This document shows, piece after piece, positions 51,601-61,870 of a stretch of 64,000 bases of DNA. This DNA is from Vanilla planifolia (taxonomy: Eukaryota; Streptophyta; Magnoliopsida; Asparagales; Orchidaceae): assembly GCA_023846275.1 (NCBI GenBank), contig JAIUJO010000443.1:174545-238544 (forward strand), given 5' to 3'. Each line of letters starts with the position of its first letter. Within the stretch, counting starts at the first letter, position 1. Made by a program: the position numbers and the translations under genes. A model generated the notes under the pieces. The model saw nothing but the letters and a program-made list of their open reading frames with translations. It made no database searches and was not told the DNA's origin.

Positions 51601-54600
51601 TGATTGGTTTGCAATTGTGATTATGTGTGCATGTGTGAGTGTGTGTGTGGATGCAAGTGTGCACGTGTGCATGAGTGTATGTGTGCGTGCATGCATGTGG
51701 GCATATGTGCATTCATGTGGGTGTGTATGTGAGTGTGTATGCATGTGTGTGTGTTTATGAGTGTGTATGCATGTGTGTGTATTTGTGCATACATACATGT
51801 GTGTCTATGCATACATCCATGAAAGTGTGTGTGAGTACATATGCATCTATGGTTTCTTGTGCATGTGTGTTTGTATGTGAGCATGTGCATGTGTGCATTT
51901 GTGTTTGTGCATGTGTAGTTATATTTTTGTGTCTATATATCTGTGCACATGCATTCATGGGTGCATTGGCAGGAGTGGGTGTGGGTGTGTGTGTGTGTGT
52001 AGGTGTGCTTGTGAATGCATGTTCATATATTTGTGTTCATGTTTGTGCATTTTTCTGTTGTGTGCATGTGATTGTGTGTGTGTGTGTGAGCATGTATGTG
52101 TCTTTGTTCATGTGCAAGTATATTCCTGTGTGTGTATATACATGCATGTGTATGTTTATGTGTATTTGTGTATATATTTATGTGTGCATGAGAGTGTGCA
52201 TGGGTTTATGTGTGTGTGTGCATGCATATATGAGTGTTTGTACATGTTTTTGGTCTTGTGTGCATTGTAGGTTCATGTGTGCATTTGTGTGTGTATGTCC
52301 ATGCATGGGCCTACGTGAGTGTATGAGATTATGTGCATGTTTTTGTATAAATGTATGCATGTGAGATAGTATTTATTTATGTGTGTTTGTGCTTATGCAT
52401 GTGGTTTTTTTGTGTTCCTTTATGTGTGCATGTGTGTGTGTTTGTACATATTTGTGCATGTGAGTTTATGTATGTGCGTGCATATGTGTCAATGTGAGTG
52501 TGCATGCACGTGTGTGTGTATTTGTACGTAGGTTGTCTATAAGCTCATGGGCACATTTGTGTTGATACGTTGTGTGTGTGTCTATGAGTGTTTGCATGCT
52601 TATGCATGTATGTGTGTGAACATGCATGACCATGAGAGTTTGCATGCATATGTCTGTGTGTGCATATGTGTTAGCTTGTGTATGTGCATGTATGTGTACT
52701 TATGCAGGTGCACATGCATGTCTGTGTGCATGCATGTTCGAGCATGTATTTGTGCATGTGTATGTATGTGTGTGTGTGTGTGTGCATGTGTGTGTGTGTG
52801 TATGTGTGTCTGTGTGTGTGTGATTGTATGTGTGTGTATGCTTGTCTGTGCATGTATGTGTGTGCATGTGTGTAGATATGTGTGTGCATGCATATGTGTC
52901 AATTCGTGTACGTGCTTATGTGTGCGAACATGTACGTGTGAGTGTGTGTGCATGTGTGAGTCCGTGTGCTTGTTTGGATGTTTGTGTGTGCAAGTGTATG
53001 TACGTATGTGTGTCCATTCGCATGTGCGTGTGTGGGTGAGTCTACAATTGTGCATGTATTTATATTTGTGTGTGTCTATGTGCATGCTTGTGTATATGTG
53101 TATGTGTGCATATGCATGTGTGTGTTACTATGATTATGCATATGTGTGGGTGGGTGGGTGTGTGTATGCATGTAACTGTGTGTGCATGTGCATATGTGCA
53201 TGCATGTATGTGTGTGCATATATGTGTGCATGTTTTGTGCAAGTGCATTTTTTGTGTTCATTTGTGTGTGTGTGTAAGTGTGCATGCACTTGTTGATGTG
53301 ATTGTGTGTAGGTGTGTGTAGTTTTATGTGTGTGTGGGTGTGTTTAAGCACCCACATGCATGTGTGTACCTACGTGTGTGTGTGTGTGTGCATGCGTACG
53401 TCTGTGTTTGTCTTTGTATGCTTGCTTGTGGGTGTAAGTGTTTCTGAACTTATGGGTATGTGTACGTGGGTTTTTGCAAGCGTGTGTATCCATTTGTGTG
53501 CATGTGCATGTGTGGGTGTGCATATGAGTGCATTTGTATGTGTTTGCATGTGCATGTGCATATGTGTGCATGTTTTCATTTGCATGTGTATGTGTATGTG
53601 CATGTGCATGGGCTTGTGTGTTTATGCGTGTCTGTGCATGTGTGTGTATGGTTATGGGTGTTGGTGTGTGTTCATGCTTGTATGTGTGTGTGCATGTGTT
53701 TAGATGCATTCGTGCACATGTGTGCTTGCATGCATTTGGGTGTGCATGTGTGTGCACATGCACATGAGTTTGTGTATGTGTGTGCGCATACGCGTGTGTG
53801 TACATGCATGTGCATGCGTGTATTACATGGGCATGTGCATGGTGCATGGGTCTGTGAGTCCATGTGTGTTAATGCCTTTGTGTGTTTGCATATGTTCATG
53901 TGCACTTATGTTTGCGTTTGTTTGTGCTCATGTTAGTGTATGTGTGTCTGTATGTATGAATGTGTGCACGTGAGTGTGCACATGTATGTGCTACATCGAC
54001 AAGTGCATGCGTGTGTGTGTGAGTAGTGTGTGCATGTTCATGCACATGTATTAATGCTTGTGTTTGTTTGCATGTGTGCATGTGTGCTTATGTTTGAGTG
54101 TGCATATGTGTGTGTAGGTGTTTTTATGTGTGGGTGTGAGTTTGTATGTTCATAGGCTTATGTGTGTGCATGTGGTTGTACACATGCATAAGTGTGTATA
54201 TGTGCATGTACGTGTGTGTTTGTGCATGTATTTATGTATGTTTGTGTGTGTGCATGTGTGTACACATGTTTCTATATGTGTATATCCATGCACATATTTA
54301 TGTTTGTTTGTTTATGTATGTGTACTTGTGCATGATCATGTGCATGTGGATGTGTGTGTTTGTCTTTTTGTGTGCTTGTGTGAGTGAATATGTCCTTATA
54401 CATGTGTGTGTATGTGCATGCTTGTGTGTGTGTATGTGTGTGTGCTTCAGTGTGTGTGTGTCAGTGCATGCAATTGCATGCATCTATATGTGGATGCTTG
54501 TTTATGTGTGTGTGTGCACATGAGTGTGTGTGTCTAAGAGCTTTTGTGTGTGTGTGTACTTGTGCTTGTGTAGGTGTATGTGTATGTGTGTGTGTGTGCA

Positions 54601-57200
54601 TGGGCATGTTTGTGTGTGTGTATGTTTGTGCAAGAGTATATGTGTGTCTGTATATCTGTGTCAATGCATATGTGTATGCATGTGTGCTCCTATGTTCCTA
54701 CATATGTGTATTTGTCAATACATGCATGTTCCGCATCTATGTAAGTGTGCATGCATTTATGTGTGTGTGTGTGCATATATGGTGTGTAAGTTTGTCTGCA
54801 TGCTCTAATGCATGAGTGTGTGTGTGCATGTGTGCATGCGTCAAGTTTTTGTGTGTGTACATGTACCCAATCAGATGTGTCTTTGTGTGTGTGTGCTGGC
54901 TGTGTTGTGTCTTTTGTATACGTGTGTGTCCACAAGTGTGCATGTGAATGGTTGTGGGTATGTGCATGTGTGTGTATTCATGTTTGAGTGTGTGTGCATA
55001 TGTGTGCATGTGTATATGCATTTGTGTGGATATATGTGTGCATGTACCTATGAGCACATGCATTTGTGCTTGTATATGCATGTTCATGTGCATGTGTTAG
55101 TGTGTGTGTTTGTATTCAAATGTATGCATGTATGTGCCTGTGCATGCATGTGTGTTTGTATTTTTATGTGCTCCTATGCAAGTGTTTGCATGCATGCATG
55201 TGTGCATATGTCTGTGTATGCATGTGTACATGCGGGTGCATGTGAGTGTGTGTTGGTGAGAGTGTGCTTGCATGTGCTTTTGCATGTGTGCATGTCTATA
55301 AGTGCACAAGTGTACGTGTATGCATGTGCTTGTGTGAGCATTTGTGTGATCATGTGGGTGTTCTTCTACATGCATGTGGTGCATATGTTTGTGTATTTAT
55401 ATGCTTTTGTGCAAAAGCATGTGAGCGTATGTAGGTGTATGTCAATGTGTCTTGGTGTGCATGTGCTTGCATGTGTATGTGTATATTGTGTATGTCTATC
55501 TATGTTTTATGTTTGTATGTGTATATGTGTGAGAAAATGTGTTTGTGTACATGTGTGCTCCTGTGTGTGGTTATGTATTTGTCATAAATTTTGTTTGTGT
55601 GTGTGCATGCACTTATGAGATTGCTTGAGTGCATCCATGTGTGCTTGTTTACACGTGTTCGTGTGCATGTGGGCATGTGTGGGTGTATGTCTATTGGTGT
55701 CTGTGTGTGTGTTGCATGCATGTGTGTGCGTGTGCGTGTGTTTGGGTGTGATGTGTTCCCATGTGTATGCATGCATGTGGTTTTGTGTTTGTGTGCATGA
55801 GACTGCATGCATGTGTACTGCATATTCGTGTGTGTGCATGTGTTGGCATGTGCATGCATGTGCATGGTGCTCCTATGTATGCATGGTTGTGTGTATGGTG
55901 CATGCATGTGTGTATATGGCTTTACATATGCATGTGTAAGTGTGTGTGTGTTGTCTTTATACATGTTTATGTGTATGTGCATGTGTTCATGTGCATGACT
56001 ATGTGTGAGTGTGTGGAAGTGTGAATCTGGGGGTCTACGTGTGTCTATGTGCATTGATATGTGTGTGTATGTGTAAATCAATGTGTGTGGTGTGTGTGTG
56101 AGTACATTTGTGTGCATGTGTGTTTGTGTCTACATGTGAGATTAGTGTGTGTGGTGCATGTGTGTTTGTCTATACATGTGTGCATACACATGTATGTGAT
56201 TGTATATGGTGTGCAAATATGTGTCTGTGAGTGTGCATGCATGTGTGTGTGCTTGTGAATGTGTTTGCATATGTGTGTGCATGTGTGTGTGTAGGTACAT
56301 GTGTGTGTGCACATGCATGTGTCTATATGTTTGTTTGCATGCATGTGCCTGAGACAATTTTTATGTGAGTGTGTGTGTCTATATGTGTATGTATGAATTC
56401 ATACTTTAATGCATATGTGTATGTTCTTATGTTTGACTGCATGTGTTTATATATTTGTGTGTGTATGCTGTGTGACTACATGTGTGTGGTTTTTTTGTGT
56501 CTTTGTTTACACACAAGCATGTGTGTCATATGTGCATTTGTGTGCACATATGTGTGTGTGTGCATGTGCACTTGCATGTGTTTGTCTTGATATATATATG
56601 TGTCTTTGTATGTGCCTAGGTCTACACATGCATGAGTGTGTTCGTGTGTGTGCCTATGTTTATGTGCATGAGTGTGTTTGTGTGCTTGTTGATGTACATG
56701 CATATACTTGTGTGTGTGCTTGTACATGCATGTACATGTGTGTATGTGAGTACAATAGTATATGTGTGTGCATGTGCATGCATGCATGTTTTTTTGTTTG
56801 TGTGCATGCGTGTGTGAGAGTGCATACATGTGTGTGTGTGTTCACGTGCCAGTGCATGTGCGTGGGTATGCATGTGTGGGTGAGTGGTTTCATATGTGTG
56901 TGTGTATGTGTTTGCATTTATATCTTTGTCTGCAGGTATGTGCATGCGTGTGTATGTCTATGCATGCATGTGCATGTGTTTGTGTCATGCATATATGTGT
57001 GTGTATGTGCATGTCTATCTTTCTATGTATATGTGTGTGCATGTGGGTGTGCATGTGTGAGTCTACATCTATGTGTGTGAGCAAGTGCATGAGTGCCTGA
57101 GTCTATGCATGTCAGCTTGTGTGCACATGCATTTACGTGAGCAAGTGTGCATGTGCATTTATAAATGCATGTGAGTTTGTGCATGCATGTGCATGTTATG
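39689..57200 (+). repeat. Longest TG-rich block of degenerate YR dinucleotide array
   Basis: This is 17.5 kb of TG-rich text up to an abrupt change to AT-rich DNA at about 57200. It holds the direct matches to 36930-37250 (at 53800-54060) and to 39780-40050 (at 54725-54980), and the inverted matches to 16120-16450 (at 43080-43400) and 39140-39410 (at 50575-50830). A 22-bp unit is repeated at 49595-49655. No gene, promoter or RNA can be supported. Confidence 0.9.
49595..49655 (+). repeat. 22-bp direct repeat, almost three copies
   Basis: The unit ACATGTGTGTGTGAGTTGTT plus AC starts at 49595, 49617 and 49639, the third copy being partial. The exact match shows recent slippage or unequal exchange within the array. 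Confidence 0.9.
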
Positions 57201-60200
57201 TTGAGCTCTTCTAAGTTTGTTTCCTTTTAATCAGACTGAGTGTAGAATTAAAATGAATTATCAAAATAAATATGCTTCAATAATATTAAATTATTATTTT
57301 AATGTTAGATAAATAAATATTAAACCTTAAAGATATTATCAAAATATTATGATATTACAAATTCTGAGCCATGTCAATGTCATGTGACAGAGTTAGAGTT
57401 TCATTGTGATACGCCAAATCCAAACAGCAAAATTGAAAAAATGAGATAAATTTTATAAAAACATTGCATTCTAAGATATTAAGAAGATCAAGTATAAACC
57501 TATCCAATCATCAAATAAGACGTTAATTTGAATGTTTAATAAAGCTGAAATGAGATAAAATATAGAAATATTACACAAAACAATCAATACAATGTGAAGG
57601 TCACACAATTAGAGAATTGTAGTTTTACAGGTTTATAAATAAATAAAAACAAAAAACTTGCAAAAATATATGAGAAATATTATTTTGTAATAAAATAGCC
57701 AAATCATAGCAAAAAAAAAATTAAAAAGAAGAGATAAATTATATGAGAAAGTTGTATTCAAGATACTAAGTAAATTAAATATTATATCTTTAATTATCAG
57801 TTTAGCTACGAATCAAAATTTCTTGTAAAACATAAAAAATTCTAGAAAATTAAATATTTACAAATTTTAAAAAAATAGATTTAGATAGATAGATAACAGA
57901 GATAATTCCATTGACATTTGATTTGTATCAATTTTTTCTCATTTAGAATAATCGTTATTTTACAAATTAAACATTCATAAATAATAAATTTTTTTATATT
58001 ATTAAGTAAATATATATTAATAATAAAATGTGATAAAATAAATAATGTAATATTAGTAAACATATGTGATGTCATAATAGAGGACAATAATAGCTTCATA
58101 GAAATATAAGATGATGAATGAGAGAAATATAAAAAAAAAATAAGATAAATTATAGGGCAATTTACATTCCAAGATGATAAGGAGTTTTAGTGTATCACCA
58201 TTGATAGTCAAATCATGTGTTAATAAAAGTTTCAAAAAAATTAACAAAAATCTTAGAAAGTGAAATATTTAAAAACAAATAAGAACGAAAATTTAATAAG
58301 AGTGTGCTCTTCATGATGAATTTAATGACCATTATTTGACCTCGTTCACATAGATCTACTTCAAGAATACTGCAAGCAAAATATTTAAATAAAAAATAAC
58401 AATAAATTTTCATTTTTTAATGTAGTAAAAATATCAAAAAAATCTAGAATTAAATGAATGTAAGCAATGTAATTTAAAAAATACATATTATTTTAATATT
58501 ATGTAATTGATTAATAAAGTTAAAATGTGATAGTTTTGTTCACAAAATATAACTAAATCAAATCAGTCTAAAAGTTGCACGAGAGTAGATTTGGAAGTTA
58601 TTTTTTATATAATAAAATTAATGCAAAATATTACGAGGACAAATTTCTTTGGAACATTATCCTCCAAGATATTACGAAAATAATGCATAATATTCTCATT
58701 CCTTAATATAGGTCTAAGTCAATATCTCTAATAAAGCGTGCCAAAATTTTACAAAAAATAATTTAAAACATAAATATCCTTAATCCTTACTCCTATATAA
58801 GGGAGTCCGACGATATTATTTTCATGTCAACAAGACCTAATTTAGAATTACTATAAATTACCATAATAGATAAGCATAAAAAATAAAAAATTATTATTTT
58901 AATATTAAGTTAATATATAATCAAGTATGATTAAGGTAAATTGAAGTAATAAAATATAATCAAATCAAGTAACCAATTTCAAAGAAATGAGATTAATTAG
59001 GTAAGAAAATTACTTTCCATAGTAATTAGTAGATCATTTGTAAAATCCTTGATCATCACATAAAATATGAATTAAATATCTTGCAAAAAATTCTAAAGAA
59101 AAAAAATTAAAAAAAAAACATATTTATTTTTATATAGGTCATTGAGACGAGTCCAACGATATTCTTTGTCTCTATCAAGCCTTATTTTGGATTAAAATGA
59201 ATTATTAATATAAAAAAGAATTAATAATAATAATTTATTATTTAAATATTAGGTAAAAATTTATTAAAATTAAGATGAGTTAAATTTATGAAAAATAAAA
59301 AAGCCAAGTATTTTTCAAAAACTTACAAGAAATGTGATAAATATTGTGGAAAAAATCCATTCTATGATACTAAAATTATAGAATATAAAATTTTTTTATT
59401 GCTAAATTAGACACTAATCAAAATGCTTCCTAACGTATGTAGAAACCTTTAAAAAATATGATTAAAATATAAATAATAAATATTTAACTTGATATATCTC
59501 ATTATGATAACCTTAATGACTTTGTTTCATTTCAATTACATATTTATTTTAGAATTAATGTGATTTTTCGAATAAAATAAAAATAATGCTCAAGAAATTA
59601 TTTCTTTATAAATAATAAATATAAAATAAATATTGAATGGGATAATGTAAGCAAGGTAATATAGTTAACTCGTGACAATGCAAAGTTACACAAGAGAAGA
59701 ATTAAAGTTTTATAGTAATTAATCCAAATCAAAATAGAAATTTAAAAAATGTGATATGTTTACTATGAAGTTGCATTTTGAGTTACTAAAGAGATAAAGT
59801 GTAACATTCTAAATAGTATAATGATGTGTGAATCAAATGTATCCTAAAACATCTCAAAACTCTTAGAAAATTTTAAAATATTTAAATTTTTTAAATTTTA
59901 AAATATTCTCAATATGATTAGACCTTTTTTGGAGTTATTGGAAATTTCTAAAGAAAGTAAACATATTAATATTATGCAAAGTTATGTTAAAACTCAAAAG
60001 AAATAATTTGATGTAATGTAATTAAACGAAAAAAATTAGGTAGGATTTGAAATATCTCATAAAGCATGTCAAAAGATTACAATTATATAAAAAAATATAA
60101 AATTTATTATTTTATTTGATAAATCTTTTTGAGACAGTCTAATGGTATTTGATAAGTCTGAAACAGGCCTTGTTGAAATTTTCTTTGAATTTTCAAAGAA

Positions 60201-60365
60201 AATTAATAGAAATAACAATAAATTATTTTTAAATTTTAAGTAAATATATGTTAAAACTAAAAAAGATAAGTTGAAGTAATATATTATAACCAACTAATGC
60301 ATTGTAAAGGTCACTTAAGAAGACATTTAGAGTTATATTGTAATATAATAATACCATTACTAATA
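57201..60365 (+). repeat. AT-rich degenerate tandem repeat, left arm
   Basis: An approximate unit recurs about seven times. One landmark, GCATTCTAAGATATTAAGAAG-like, lies near 57466, 57754, 58164, 58655, 59011, 59356 and 59773, with gaps of 288-491 bp and a mean near 385. A second landmark is GTCCAACGATATT-like (58805, 59151; weaker near 59510 and 60137). A third is AAGGTCACACAA...TTAGAGTTTTATTGTAAT-like. Short open frames here show no domain. This is a strongly diverged satellite or nested repeat; I do not recognise the family. Confidence 0.75.
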
Positions 60366-61189
60366 AGGGTGTTGAATTGATGATCCTGCATGGAGCAAAC
60401 ATTAGAAAAAAAAAATTTTGTTGTCGTTTATTATCAGTATGCTTGGTAATAGAAATATTCAGTTCTTTGACAATTTAGGGAAAAAAAATAGAAAACAAGT
60501 CAGTCAACTAATGGGGGTGAACCATTAGTCATGACATTGAGAGTGGAGATCCATATGTATTCCACATTTGAAGTGAGGTGACTTACACTATCAATTCTTC
60601 TTTTTGTCCAAATAAAAATTTCGAAATTAAAAAACATCTTTGCTATTCTAGGTAGGTTCCCAACAGCTAATCAAACTATATCGATTGATTCATGAAAAAA
60701 TGGAGAAGTTGTGGTGATTTATGAATGAACAAATTTTCCAACATTTTAACACAGCAAAATGGAATCTAGTCTCCAATTTTGAGGTGCCATAGGAAAGGCA
60801 CTATTAATATTTACTTATGTTAAGCAAATGCCACAAATTTTGCTATTTTTCCTTTGTCGGCTCCGTCAATTCTACTCCATTCTTGAACTAGACTTCTCAA
60901 CTTCCAAGCACATACAAAGAGTTGAAGTATTGTTGTAAGACATTAATAGAGATTAGGCATAGACATCCGAATACATCAATAAACCTTTATTTAACTACGT
61001 TCTTAGAAAACTCATCGATAATTTGCAACAAAATAAAACCATATAGAATTTATAGCTAGGATAGATTTAATGTACACTCAAAAAAAGGGATTCAATAAAT
61101 AATAATGATATTATTCACCCTTTAAGAAACCCAATCTACAACAAAAGATATGAGACTTCCCTACTCCATACTACGTACTTTCTATATAC
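60366..61189. other. Core sequence between AT-rich arms, no recognised gene
   Basis: This is mixed-composition sequence, less AT-rich than the arms, with stops in all frames. I searched it by eye for plastid genes that neighbour rpl16 (rps3, rpl22, rpl14) and for the short first exon of rpl16 and found none. Parts may be decayed rpl16 intron or other inserted DNA. Nothing more can be supported. Confidence 0.5.
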
Positions 61190-61542
61190 ACTAGAACTGC
61201 TAAAAAGTTAGCACAGTTCCCTCCTAAGTTAAAAAGAGAAGTCATCCATGTTCTATGGGAATGCGTTCTATGTATATGCTAGAACGAATAATATCAACTA
61301 CTATTATCAATTCTAAATTGATGAAGCATGAGAATTCATGCAAAGAAAGTTACAGTGCACTAGGAAAGTAGTGATTCTACATTCTTATCATTATATGAAT
61401 TTAAATATATATAATAGAAAGAAAGAAAAAATGTCTACAACATTACAGAGAAGACGTAATTTCAATCGTGAAGAGCTAAGTGAGACAAAATTGTCACGTT
61501 TAGTTCTACATTGGAGATAGAATAGAAACAACCATCAACTAA
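61190..61542 (+). pseudogene. rpl16: Probable 3' part of plastid rpl16 group II intron, decayed
   Basis: The plastid rpl16 gene of most land plants has a group II intron of about 1 kb ending in domains V and VI just before exon 2. Directly upstream of the exon 2 match there is a 34-nt hairpin with domain V features (separate entry), then a short domain VI-like stretch and CAACCATCAACTAAAACC at the expected splice border, where plastid sequences commonly read CAACCATCAACTATAACC. The upstream limit given here is a guess from texture, not from a recognised landmark. The intron is not expected to be functional in this setting. Confidence 0.6.
61473..61506 (+). ncRNA. Group II intron domain V relic
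   Basis: A 34-nt hairpin, the standard domain V length, starts GAGC and ends GTTC. GAGCTAA pairs with TTTAGTTC and GTGA(G)AC with TGTCAC around an AAAAT loop, with the usual two-base bulge region on the 3' side. In a working intron this hairpin holds the catalytic metal site. Here it is a passenger in a decayed plastid fragment; mismatches such as G opposite T suggest drift. Confidence 0.65.
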
Positions 61543-61870
61543 AACCCAAAAAGAACTAGATATTGCAAACATTGTAGAGGTAAAATGAAGGTAATATCTT
61601 GTCGAGGCAATCATATTTGTTTTGGTAGATATGCTCAGGTGCTTGAGCCTACTTGAATCACATTTAGACAAATAAAAGAACGATGAAGAGCAATGATGCA
61701 ATTTTTTCATCGTGAAGAAAAGATATCGGCATGCCTCTTTCTAGACAAACCATTAGAATATGACTTTTGAAAACACCTATAGTCTCGGGGATCAGTCCCT
61801 TTCTAAGGATGATAGGTAGTGTATTGTATATGGGCAATAGAAGTAGTCTAGGATCCATCATTCTCCGCAT
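61543..61870 (+). pseudogene. rpl16: Plastid rpl16 exon 2 pseudogene (ribosomal protein L16)
   Basis: L16 is a protein of the large subunit of the plastid ribosome. From 61543 one frame reads [18 protein letters not shown], then [19 protein letters not shown], stop, ITFRQIKER, stop, RAMMQ and further on FLDKPLEYDF, stop. This follows the plastid L16 pattern ([40 protein letters not shown]). Stops are TGA at 61654, 61684 and 61768. One codon is lost in YALQALEP, yet the frame is kept for some 75 codons. After 61770 only nucleotide similarity remains (AACACSTAT...TCGGGGA..., then GATAGGTAG), fading out near 61870. Mitochondrial L16 has different text, so a plastid origin is favoured. Exon 1 is absent. 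Confidence 0.88.

Noticed and set aside
1..57200. Telomeric or subtelomeric repeat
   Set aside because: I saw no runs of TTTAGGG or CCCTAAA. A subtelomeric or pericentromeric site is possible but not shown.
57881..58413. Short minus-strand open frames in the AT-rich arm
   Set aside because: Each is 60-74 codons of low-complexity hydrophobic text inside a repeat unit, with no domain and no conservation between units that I can see.
61473..61506. Active group II intron or mobile ribozyme
   Set aside because: Only the 3' end is recognisable, exon 1 and a maturase are absent, and the exon carries stops, so it is a relic.
61664..61870. 68-codon minus-strand open frame as a gene
   Set aside because: It is antisense to the rpl16 pseudogene tail and has no recognisable domain.
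61543..61870. Mitochondrial rpl16
   Set aside because: The residues [20 protein letters not shown] follow plastid L16; plant mitochondrial L16 differs in this region.
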